From positions 24,470,906-24,534,905 of the forward strand of contig OY987264.1 in assembly GCA_963920665.1 (NCBI GenBank): DNA of 64,000 bases. The letters are read 5' to 3'. This DNA comes from Straminergon stramineum (Eukaryota; Streptophyta; Bryopsida; Hypnales; Calliergonaceae). The notes beneath the pieces were generated by a model. The model was not told the origin of the DNA. It searched no databases and worked only from the letters and a program-made list of their open reading frames with translations. Within the stretch, counting starts at the first letter, position 1; the number at the start of each line of letters is the position of its first letter. This document shows, piece after piece, positions 1 to 11,042 of this stretch. The position numbers and the translations under genes are program-made.

Positions 1-157
1 TCTCATGATTGAAAGAAGTTGCCTTGTGATGATGCAGGCTTGAGGGAGCATGAAACCTTCTTGCTTCATTTCTGACAACACTGAAAAATTAGTTCATGAA
101 GTAAATCAGTTCATGGCTTCAGTGTGAACAGCGATTTGATAAGATTCGGTCGTGCAG

Positions 158-2284
158 AAATCAACCCCATGGCCATGGTTCCCTGCATTAACGACGACGG
201 GTTCCAGCTTTATGAGAGGTATTTCATCCTTCATCGTCAACCGTCACATTTTCTTCTCAATTCGGAGGGTCATTCCACGTCTTTGTTTCAGTTTTTTCAA
301 ATTGGTCATTAATATGCTTGAATCCTTGCCTAATGAAACCAAATTCCTAAGATTCTCCTCGATTGAGTCGAATGTTAAGATTTGCCATTGATTCAATTCA
401 GAGTAGGTCATCCAAGAACCTCACTTTAAGTCTCTGTCCTGTTTTGAATGATGAGATGAATGTGAAATTAAATTGTTTTGGCTCACCTGTATAAAAACAT
501 GCATTTGCAAACCCTGAAATGAAATACCGTCGTGATTCACGAGGATTCATCATACCGCTTTTCTGATCATCACGCAATTCCCTTCCATTACAACTGCCAG
601 AAATCATAATCTCCGTGGTTGTTGACGTGCAGTCACGCAATTTTGCGCTACTTGGCCACGACACGCAATGTGGCCGATCATTGGTGAGCATGACTGATCA
701 TGGGTGACCAACTATGTTATTCAGGTTCTTCGCAGCTAACCAAGTGAAGTTCACGTTGGAATCATTCAAACAAACATAAATTCTTCTGACTCGAGAATTT
801 CGTTTTCAGGTACCCCAAAGATGCGAAGAAACGTGCTCTTGTGGATGCTGCCCTTGACTGGCACCATCTGAATCTGCGCAAATACTCATGTCAGTAATCC
901 CTAACATAATTATAATATCGGTATGAGTTCGTAATTTCATGGTCTGATTCATCCTCTTCATAACGGACATCCGTGAAACACACTCTACCCACCTCGGGCC
1001 TATCTCCTAATGCAAGGAAGAACAGGGTATTCCAAATAATTCAGTCCTCTCACATCGCCTATCTCTGACACACAATCTATTTGCATCTGGAGTTGAAGAA
1101 TTTCGAAGGAAGGACTTGACATCAATAGTTCCCTAACCTTAGCTTTCGGATTTACACTTGAGCATGCAAAAGTGGCATGCTGTTGCATACCATTTTCCAG
1201 CATAGTGATCGAGTCCCTTTCATCTGTCGTCAGTTGTATATGTTGTTAGATGAACATTAAGATGGGTACTCTTAACCCTAAACAATTTAAGAATGTTGTG
1301 TTTTTGGATTATGCAGGTCAATTGTTCCAGAATCGTACATTGGCGAAGCTGCCTCAACACGCTGGTTTTTTCCCAGTTGGGGATTATGACACCCTTGCCG
1401 CAGATGCTGAAAAGAGGCTGCCCCGGGTATTTGATGAGCTAGAGTTCATGCTGCAAGGTGGGAAATTTCTGCAGAATGCAGATGAAGTGTCGATAGCTGA
1501 TTTGAGCCTTGTCTGTGAGGTGATGCAGTTACAGGTATGCATTTCCCAGTCAGAATCACAATCCTCAGAGTCTGCATCTCTTAGCATATGGTAGAGGATT
1601 CTCTTTCCGTCACGTTGAGCATTTTGACCAACATGTAGGAGTGTGCATTCATCGGTAGATCACTATAGATTTGCTGTGGAGAGATCACTTTGGGTACAAC
1701 TCCCAAACTTTTTTGCGATCAAATGTTCAGCGGTGCTTGAATTCGAATTTCATATGCAATCACTCGAAGTGGGTGTCTGTCGTCTGGGTACTGGGGAATG
1801 GATACTGAAAACAAACCCATTAGTTTCCTTCTACATTTAGCCGAGTCGTTCTTATCTGGCATGGCACACATGCTAAATATTAATAGAGTTCAAACAAGTG
1901 CATGCCTAGATGAGATGCTGCTGGTAACAGAGCACCAGAATCAGGTCTTCAACGGTTTTAATTTGTGCTTTCCACCTTGACACACTGAGACACTGAGCTA
2001 GTGGGAAACTGGCAATCCTTAGGAGCCCTGAGGGTCCCTCTGTTATGCATTATGATCCTGTATCTGCACTGGAAGCATTCTCAGACACTGGGAATCAACT
2101 GTGCTTGCAGGTGCTTTGTAGTGTCGAGGATCAGAAGAACCTGCTTGGATCTCGCGAGAGGATTAGGAAGTGGACGACGGATGTTGAGGAGGCTTTGAAC
2201 CCCTATTTCGGTGATGTTCACCAGGAGATCCGTGCTTACGGCAAGTATATTGAAGAGCTCCGTGCAAACGGAGCTGATCTCTAA
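158..2284 (+). CDS. Theta-class glutathione S-transferase, copy 1 (5' exons off the window)
   Basis: Predicted to conjugate glutathione to electrophiles or reduce organic hydroperoxides, in the cytosol or nucleus. Visible exons: 158-218, 633-683, 810-889, 1317-1534, 2111-2284 (stop TAA). They encode the end of the thioredoxin-like glutathione-binding domain (KINPMAMVPCINDDG, then ESHAIL split over exons 3/4) and the all-helical C-terminal domain (ALDWHHLNLRK, SIADLSLVCEVMQLQ, both typical of theta GSTs). All splice phases fit. The catalytic serine lies in exon 1, outside the window. The gene duplicates the one at 22878-25558; exons 3-6 are identical and only the last exon differs (KWTTD against KWMTD, EIRAY against EFRTY, final Leu against Ile). 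Reading frame is open, so both copies look functional. Theta class is inferred from motifs, not from a tree. Confidence 0.85.
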
Positions 2285-3261
2285 CCTAGTCAAGCTAGGG
2301 TATATAAAATAAATGCCTGCAGGCTAGGATCATCAAACCAAACCCTCTTGACGGTTCCTTCCAGCTTAATTGATATCAGTATAATGGCCGGAAATCATTC
2401 GAATATATGATTGAGTTACTAGTGTAACTGATTTCCTAGCCTTTACGTTTTAACTGGGATTTGGTGTATCCTCCTGGCGACCAAAATTCAAGTTGAAGTG
2501 TATTGCATGTCTTTCATTCTCAAATTTTATCTCCAATAATAATTTTTTGAGGTGACGTCAATGTGGTTGACTCAGCCCTGTATAATATCGCTTGCTCTAT
2601 TCTTTCACCAAACCCTAGGGAATGGCCATGTGCAGTTGAAGCTCAATTTGTACTCTCATCATAACACTCGCATATTTCTCAAGTTAAAGAGGCAAGTGTG
2701 ATATTAAAGAGTTAGATAGTTGTGAAATGGATGCTAGGCCTTGTGATGCCATGGATTTCTCTAATGCCACTTTCACATGCTTTCATACAGTCACACACAT
2801 TTTGGGCTTGTAAGATGAGGAAAGTTACAGGAGTTGTATTGTCATTACAAATCTTGCTGTAAATTGAACTTTCCTTAATATCCATGCTTTTGAGAACCCT
2901 CTAAGAATCCATGATAGAACTTTTCTTTCAGAAACTTGGTCCCTTGGTCCCTTGGTCCTCACTCAATTTCTGATGGTTTGACTTTAAGTCCCTAAACTCA
3001 TAATATCACAACACTTTCAAAGATTAGAGTTTGATCAATTGTGGTTTAATATGATTGTAAAACCAAAGTTGATCAAGGAAGTGGAGCATGAACACTAGGA
3101 ATGAAGAGCATTGGGACCATATTGGGACTATATGAATTGTTTGGGTGTGTAGAGTTGACTACGGTATCCCTTAGAAAACACTAGTTGGACCTACATCTAG
3201 GTTTATTTTGACATAAAAAATCAGAAAATCAAATTATTGAATGTATTCAAAACGTGGTGTA
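2285..3261. other. 3' flank of GST copy 1, then AT-rich intergenic DNA
   Basis: Bases up to about 2,860 are recognisably homologous to 25,559-26,105 downstream of GST copy 2, with indels, so the duplicated unit includes the 3' flank. The rest is AT-rich with no coding signal. Bases 3,199-3,252 resemble 3,991-4,045, on the other side of the TIR element that starts at 3,262. Confidence 0.6.
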
Positions 3262-3986
3262 GGGTGATTACAAGAAACACTTCACGTTTGGGCTCAAAAA
3301 TATGATTTCTAGCCGTAGGACTTGTAGTACCACAGACTACTATCAATTCTATGCATTAGCGTGCCCCTGCAAATCTCAACTGTTGATTTGGGGCGCCTTC
3401 AGATCTAAACCGTTGATTTAGTATTATGCAGTACTACAGAAGCCACTAGGAGGCAAAAATAGCAGAAAAGAAATCTCTGGACCTTTTCATTTTCAATAAT
3501 TCAAAAGAAATTCAAAAAAATTCTATATAAAAGCCATTTTGCTAGAGAACAATGCGCTTGCATTGCACCAAAAAATTCAATTAGGAAACTTTTTCCCTCT
3601 TCGTAGACTTCGCACAAAGGAAGGTCACTTTGCCCTTATGTGGGCAACCAACATGTTACTATTTTTGGAAAAACTCATTGTCAATCCTTGTAATGTTAAA
3701 AGACTTCCAACATGTCCAATTTGGGGTTTCAAATTTGCATTTTTGGGTCAAAATAGGATTAAAACCTCCCAAAATGGCCAAGGCAGACACCCCATTGGGA
3801 GTAGGTTAAAATTAGTAAAACAATTTCTAAAAATTTGAAAAAACCATACAATGTCTGCAACTACCATATGTACCTTATTTCCAAATTTCACACCAAACAG
3901 AAAAATGATGCAAAAGTTATGAGCAAAAAAACACATGTTCGAAGGCAAGGGGACAAAAAATAGGACAAGTGTTTCTTGCAATCACC
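3262..3986 (+). mobile_element. TIR element, family 1 copy M1 (~725 bp, non-autonomous)
   Basis: Begins GGGTGATTACAAGAAACAC and ends with the inverted match GTGTTTCTTGCAATCACC. The body matches M2 (8406-9163) and, inverted, M3 (16639-17401): shared blocks include the 'actactatcaatt' segment near the 5' end and 'gatgcaaaagttatga' plus 'aaaaaataggacaagtg' near the 3' end. No coding capacity is seen, so it is a non-autonomous DNA transposon (MITE-like). The base pair TA abuts the left end; the right end has TTGTA, so the target duplication is unclear here. Confidence 0.75.
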
Positions 3987-6900
3987 TTGTAGGTTTATTT
4001 TGAGATGAAAAATTATAAAATAAAATTGTTGAATGTCTTCAAAAATCATACCTTCTAATTGTTTTGAAAGCCAACTACCAAAAATACCCACTAATCAAGA
4101 TGGATGACAAATTTTTCAAAAGGTTTGAAAACTTATTTCAAATGAATGGAAAATTATTTAAGTGGATGATACTTTTGAAATTCCAAAAATCAAACTTTGT
4201 GTTGGAAATCAAAGATAGAATAGTAGCTTCATTCCTATATTTGAATAATCTTTAGTATCATGCAAATTTCTTCATAGTTCTATGATTGAGTTTTCATAGC
4301 TACTTGAAGAAATGAATCCACTATTTAGTATTTACCCTTAGATGAATTGTTACCACAATTGTATATTTGTATCTATACTATTTCCATAAGTTTCAATAAC
4401 CTCAATATTTGATTTCTTAGTTCAAACAATTGAGTGCACATAGCAAGCTATTTTTTTGCCTATTACTAAAAAGTAAAACTCTCACACAACTCTCATCATT
4501 TCTATATGAATTTGTAACTATCCTCATTCAAGTGCATAGAGTTGACTACTTTGAAAGAATTGATGGGATTTGCAATTCCAATGAAATTGAATGAGTGCCT
4601 TCAACTAGCTAGTAAGAATCTAAAGGAATGATTTTATTGTATTAAACTCTTCCTACACTACATACACTTGTCTTTGTAGACTTCTCCCTGACTTTGTAGA
4701 CTTGAAATCTTTTTTTGGCTTTCTAGATTAGCCAAATATTAAAAAACAATGAACCTACAATGGTCTTAAAACCTAGGTCTTAAGTTTGATCAAGTTCATT
4801 ACTTGCCATAACTAATTATATTTTTGAACTAGGCCTCAGTTTTTTTCAAACACGAAGCGACATTTCACATTTGAGGGTAGTAAGATGAATCCAATTTGTT
4901 GGTGTATGTAGGCACATTACCTCACGTACCATGCATGTGAGTAGAAGACCCACCCTTGAGTACAAAGGTTGGGTGAATCCAAAGGGTTTGAATCTACACT
5001 ACTCATAAGACAATCACATTTGGATTATGTCACCTACAATCCTTACTATTCCTACATGCACATGACCATGAAAAAATTGTATTACTATAAGCTTGATCTT
5101 ATAAGGAGAAGTGTGATTGTCATAAGTGCCAATAGTTATTATTGAGTGCTAGAGTTTTATCTAATCTTATTATATGATGTTGATTTTCGAGCATGCAGTA
5201 AAGTAGCTCATGATGATATTATATTTAATATTTAGTTTCATATTGTATATCAATTGATGGAATTATTCGATAAGACTAAACATACTACATGTTTTTTCCA
5301 ACTAATATTATTTGGGCATACAATCCAATAAACCTCCTTGTAATCCCTAAAGGAATTACATATCACATTTGTAAAAAGGTTATGGACTAGGAATTAAAGT
5401 AGTTAAAAGTTGCCGATGAGTTGAAGATAGAGCATTTTGACTAGCTATGAAAGTCGTAAAATATCATATTTTGAGTTGAATTTTTGAGGGTTTGTAGATA
5501 ATTGTGTTAGGTTTCTCAAAAGTCTTTACACTCTTTATTTGGAGTTAGAAAGTGTAAGTTATGAATTTGGAGGTAGAATAGTTAGAAGCTGCCTTTGATT
5601 TGGAGAGAAGAAACTTTGAACGGTTATGAAAGGTGGACAACATGATATTTTTACTTAAAATTTGGAGGAGTTATAGATTTTTGTATTAGCTTTTAAAAAA
5701 AACTATCACACTCTTCATTTGGAGTTTTAGAGCAAATTTGGCATTCAACAGAGTATTGAAGAATTCTTTGAAGGATTTTTGAGGTTCATACTTAACTTCT
5801 ACTACCTCTTTACCATTTTATGGTCTTTTATTTGACCTATATGACACTATATGAGATTCATGTAAGTATGAACTTCATTTGTGATATTTATAGGGTTAAT
5901 TTGACACTTATCCCCTAAAAGACCATTGTCCCTTCAAGGTACAAATAGAATTTTAGGCAAGTACCTATAGTCTCAGTTTTCGTCTTGATTTTTTGAAACT
6001 TTTTATGAATATAGAAAAAATGATTAGCTTTATGGGAATATAATTTTATTTCATTTGGTACCTGAGAACAAAAGTTGTGCCCAAATAAGCTCAAAACAAG
6101 AGAGATGGGGCAACAATTTTTTTTTTAATTTGAATTAAATTTTAAAATTTTTTTCCCTCATAGAATAGTTTTTTTTCTACATGGAAAGCTTTGATTAATT
6201 CCATTTGGATTTGTTATGAGAAAGTTATGGACAATCTTGTTTTGGGGGCAATTAGAGCATCTTCTTAAGAAAATAACTTGTAGGGTTCATTTTTGAATGC
6301 AATTCTTACAATTTTACAAAAAACAGGTTTCCACATGGTTTAATTAGCTTTCTAGAACAATCTTACCATTGAGATTTGTGAATTTTAATTCCATCTTAGA
6401 GATATTAATAATTTAGATTTTCCTTTTGTCTTGTACTTATTCTACTTAATATATATTTTTTTTAAAATGATTTTTTTCCTAGACTTTCAACTCAATTCTC
6501 GAGTGTAAAGATTTAAAGTTCAAAACTTTGTAGTGCAAAAATTAAAGTTACAAAGGTTCAAAGTCAAATAATTTTAGCCTGCAATGTGCCGAATTTTTTT
6601 TTTCACTTTAAACATAGATATCTTGCAATTTGTGTAGTCAAAATTTCTGAAATTTTTCCCACTTATTCTCATACTAGTTAGGTGTAAGATCCTCTGGTTA
6701 GATGTGCCAAAAAAAATACAATTTTCAATTTTACTCTTTGCTATAGAAATGGCAGTTTTGAGTGTTTTTTCGTTGGAAAAAAGCCTTGGTCCTTCAGGGG
6801 TTAATCACACCATCCTTCATATCCTTGGTTGATTCTAGCTATAGCTAGAAACCCGACGTTTTCTTGACAACATATTCTTTGTTCTTGACAACATGGCAAT

Positions 6901-8405
6901 ATGTTTTTTGGTCATAACTTTTGCTTCATACCTCTAAAAAACCTCAAATTTATATCAAAGATACAAAAGGCTCTTATACTTATTTTATTATTTTTTCATA
7001 TTTTATAGAAGATACTATTTTAAAAGTGCCCTTAATTGGATATCATCCTAATCATTGGAGGGGTAGTGTTATTTTGGGTCCCCAAAACAAATTTCAAGTT
7101 AAAAATTGAAATCTAAAGTCACCGATAAAGATTTTATAAATTAACCAAATGATTTTCTAAGAATAACATTTCTAAATTGTGCACATGTGCTCAAAGTGGG
7201 CTACCTTTGTATAACCTAAGGATTGTAAAATTCTTTTTCATCAAGATGTCACTCATGGATTAGAAGTCCATGTAGGTTAAAAAAATTTCATTTTTTACTT
7301 TATTTCTTGAATTTAAAAAAATTTAAAAAAATTTTAAAAAAATCTATGATCTTGTAATATTAAGCTTCACTATTTTTTTTTATAAATTTTAGAGAATTTT
7401 TTTAGTCCTTCATTTTTGGGAGCAAGTTATTTTTGGTATTCTACTAATTTCCCATATTTTTCTATTATAAAAAAATTCATCACAATTTTTTTCATCTAGT
7501 ATGACAATCAAGATCCAATAGATAGTGCAAGTGTTTCTTGCAATTGACCCCATGAATTCTCATCCAAAGTCCAAAGATTTAACCATCTAAGTATCGGTAT
7601 CTTGTTAGTCTTCTTAACCTTTGAATGGCCCTTGAGCTTTTCGTCTACAGAGCCATATGTATTGAATATCGTCCGAGAGGAATTTTAAGAAGTGCTTTAC
7701 TAAAGTGAATTTGGACTTTCAGCCTTTCCGATTGACTTCTTGTATGAAGGAGGTTGCACCTAATTTTTTGCAAGCCCCATGTTTGCCGTAGTGCCTAGAA
7801 TTTGTGGTGAATGCGGCGCTTGCGACGTCGTGGGCTTTCATTCGGTATGTCTTCATTTTTTGGAAAATTCCATCATGGTCAAAAGAGAGATTGCTCTAGT
7901 GAGCGGCCTAACAATGGTAATAAGAGTGCTCACAAAAAATTTGTGCTCCAAATTCAAAGGAGTTGGTTAATATTGGCTATCACAACTCTATATGTAGTTA
8001 GAGTCAGGTTGCCTAGAAATGTGTTGGGTGAATTCTAAATACAACTAGGTGTGGCATTGCTATATATTGAAGATTGGTCGTTGTACGATGCCAAGTGAAC
8101 AAGATGTGCTGGTAATATGCGAGGTGTTGGCGTGGCAGGAAGGTAACCGATTGTCGTAGGAAATCCTATTGGTAGCACTTCCGGCTTTTAAGACACAAGT
8201 ACTTGCTCAAAGGTCAATAAAGAATATTGTCAACAAAATTGCGAATATGCGAGTTCAAATACAAAGGCTAATTCACATCAAATGAATAAGAGTCTAAATG
8301 GGTGTTAGTTTCAATTCATAATATTGGGAGCAAATTGTTAGTGAAGTCGAAATTGGGTTCACTTCACTTCTCGCCTATGTGAGATTCACCTGCTCGATTT
8401 GTTTA
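3987..8405. other. AT-rich repeat-derived intergenic region without a gene
   Basis: Long A/T runs, no ORF above 75 codons with a recognisable product. It holds the first ~180-bp tandem array (5,395-5,750, listed separately). A lone copy of the family-1 terminal motif ends near 7,551 (gtgtttcttgcaattgacccc); no matching left end was found, so it may be the right end of a longer degraded element. The remainder shows nothing I can name. Confidence 0.5.
5395..5750 (+). repeat. ~180-bp tandem repeat, array 1 (about 2 units)
   Basis: Two adjacent units line up about 180 bp apart: 'gcattttgactagctatgaaag' region at about 5,430 against 'gaaactttgaacggttatgaaag' at about 5,608, and 'acactctttatttggagtt' against 'acactcttcatttggagtt'. 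The same unit builds the larger array at 15,260-15,900. No coding frame is conserved between units. Confidence 0.65.
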
Positions 8406-9163
8406 GGGATGATTGGAAGAAATACTTCATGTTTTTGGCTCATACATGCGATTTCTGGCCATAGGATTGGTAGTTCTATAGACTACTATCAATTTTGTAC
8501 ATCAACGTGCACCTGCGAATCTCAACCGTCGATTTGGGTCGCATATAGATCTAAATTGTTGATTCTGTACTATGCAATACTATGTAGTATTATAGACTAC
8601 TAAGGAGTACTATAGAAGCCACTAGGAGTAGAAAATAGCAGAAAAGGGGTCTATGGACCTTTTTTTTTTAGTAATTTAAAAAAATTCAAAAAATTCCTAG
8701 AAAAAAATACATTTTTGTAGACAAGTCTATTCTCGCATTGCACCATAAATTTCTTGAAGGAAAATTTTCTCCTGCCCAAAAAATGCGTGTAAACAACAGT
8801 CACTTTGGCCCCATGAAGACACCTCATGCAAAGGTGTTTTGCAAAAATTTCTATATCTGTCATTGGAATGCAAGTACACCTCTAGCTTCACCAATTTGTG
8901 GCTTCTAGTTGGCATTTTTGGATACAACATTGGACCAAAAAATTCCAAAATGGCCAAGGAAGACACCTAATTAGGGGCATCTTAAAAATAGTAAAGTAAT
9001 TTTTTTTAAAACCATAAAATTTTGAAATGTGTAAAACTTTTATGTGTACCTTCATTCCAAATTTCAAGACAAACAGACTTACGATGCAAAAGTTATGACC
9101 AAAAAACCATGTGTTTGAGGGTAAGGGACAAAAAATAGGACAAGTGTTTCTTGCAATCACCCC
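8406..9163 (+). mobile_element. TIR element, family 1 copy M2 (~758 bp)
   Basis: Same orientation and body as M1. Left end GGGATGATTGGAAGAAATAC, right end GTGTTTCTTGCAATCACCCC. The dinucleotide TA lies directly outside both ends (8404-8405 and 9164-9165), which suits a 2-bp TA target duplication as in Tc1/mariner-like elements. No transposase frame. Confidence 0.75.
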
Positions 9164-10180
9164 TAAAGAATTCCTTGCAATAATTGACTTGCTCTATACA
9201 ACGAGTAATCCACATTGACCTCCAAAACAAAACGATTTAAAAAATCTGCCTTCTTAATTCAACATTGCATTGTATAGCCTCTGTCGCTTAAAAATCCCAT
9301 TCGCAAATGTGACCAACAAACTCCTTCTTTGCAACGGAATTGAAAGTTGCCATCTCTTGCCAGAAGACTTGCTCTCCTACCTCTTCCTACCAATGGACAC
9401 TGCTATGTCTGCGGTGGCAAACCCACACAACTGTTGGATACCCGAATGTACATTGTAGTCCTTAAAACATATCTTGATTTGCGTATTCTCAATGTCTTGT
9501 AGTGTTCCAACAAGTATTTTATGAAGTGGAAAGTAGCAATTGATGTGCATTTCCAACCACAAAAACTTTCTAATACACTCTTAATTCTAAAAATGCTGCA
9601 ATAGTGCCCCAATACGTGAAAAATTGTGACATATGGCTAGAGACGGCCTTTAGGCCATTCAATGATTAAAGCATCAATATTTCTAAATTTTTATCATTCT
9701 ACCACATACAATAGTTAAAGTTCACGGGCAAAATTTTTTTTTGAATAAATGCCCAAATCTGTGGAATTGAAAAAAAATGTATGCATAAAATAGCCAACCT
9801 TATAATAAGTTTCATACTTGCAATTACAAGAGTTGGAAATACTAGGGATATGCATTTTCAAGAATTTTAAATTGAAAAATTTAGAAGTAATATTTGCTTT
9901 CCTCATAGACTTGTAGATATTGTAGAATGAAATTGGAACAAAATGGATGTTTTTAAATTAAGTTCCTCCAAAAATGTAATTATGAATTGATAATTTGATA
10001 ATTTTGACAATTTGACACTTTGTGCCCAAATATTGAATGACTTCAAATTACCTACAGAATCATTGAATGCACATAATAAAATAAAACCTCAAAATAACTA
10101 CAAATCCAAAGCACTATATAAGGTAGAAATATCATTCATTGTTTCCCCCAAAACCATTTCCTATTTAGCAATCCAACAAT
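9164..10180. other. AT-rich intergenic DNA, nothing recognised
   Basis: Short frames only (below 70 codons), no protein or RNA signature seen. Sits between M2 and a small TIR element. Confidence 0.4.
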
Positions 10181-10399
10181 GCTAGTGAGTGAGAGTAAAG
10201 ACATGAGCCTACAATCCTTGAACCTAGTTGTAGGTATGTATGTACAACCATTTAAAGGTATTTATAACATACATATACTATAACGCGAAAAGAGTCTACA
10301 ATATAGGTACCTATAACATAGATACTATAAACCATAGAGAGTGTTAATAATATAGACCTCTAGATTCATGGGGTCATAGATTATATGCTCACATGCTAG
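10181..10399. mobile_element. Small TIR element, family 2 copy A (~219 bp)
   Basis: Ends GCTAGTGAGTGAG and CTCACATGCTAG are inverted matches, flanked by CAAT on both sides (10177-10180 and 10400-10403), a possible 4-bp target duplication. The inside carries 'tataggtacctataacatag' type motifs that occur, inverted and amplified, in the related element at 53215-53692. Confidence 0.6.
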
Positions 10400-11042
10400 C
10401 AATTTCCTTTACCAATCTAAACCCAACTAGTACCTACTAATGTGACACTGTACAAGATATAAGTGGCACAATTTTATGTGCTGAATTTAACCTCTAACTG
10501 CCTAACTGACCATATATGGTCAATCCAAAATTTTAGGCTCATTTTGATGTAGGTAGTTAAATTCATTTCTACTTCCCTTCTATGAGTTTTGGTTCATATG
10601 TGTTTTGTGGTGGTCTTCTTTTGCGGCAGAAATTGGCAATTTGGCCATTTCTTGAGGTTTTGAGCTTATCGATTGTGGATTCTTGCATCTTTAGCCTAGC
10701 TGCGCTTGTTAGTCCAAACAAGGTAGAAAAGAGGAGTTGGAGAAGCTAAATTTTGTCTAGGAAAGCCCACTACCAGAGAAGTCGGATTGAGTTTCGGTAG
10801 GGGAGAGGATGTACGTTGTGCGATCTAGTTCATTTCTTGATTGCAGGAAGTTCTTCTTGGTTGGAAGAGAAGAAGCAAAAGGAATATAAGACACAACTAC
10901 ATTGTTAGAATTGGTTTGTCGCTATAGCAAAGAATTCCAATTTTTTTGCTAAAACCCTAGGCCCTTCGTGTTTACTAGGGAGCAACCATTGTTGCCTGCA
11001 TGAACCCTGTCTTACATCAATTAGCTCTTTTGTGAGCTGGCG
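10400..11042. other. Region upstream of the LINE ORF1 relic
   Basis: No independent gene seen. The part after about 10,620 has a slightly higher GC content and runs into the LINE relic, so it may be its 5' untranslated leader; this is inference from position. Confidence 0.35.
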
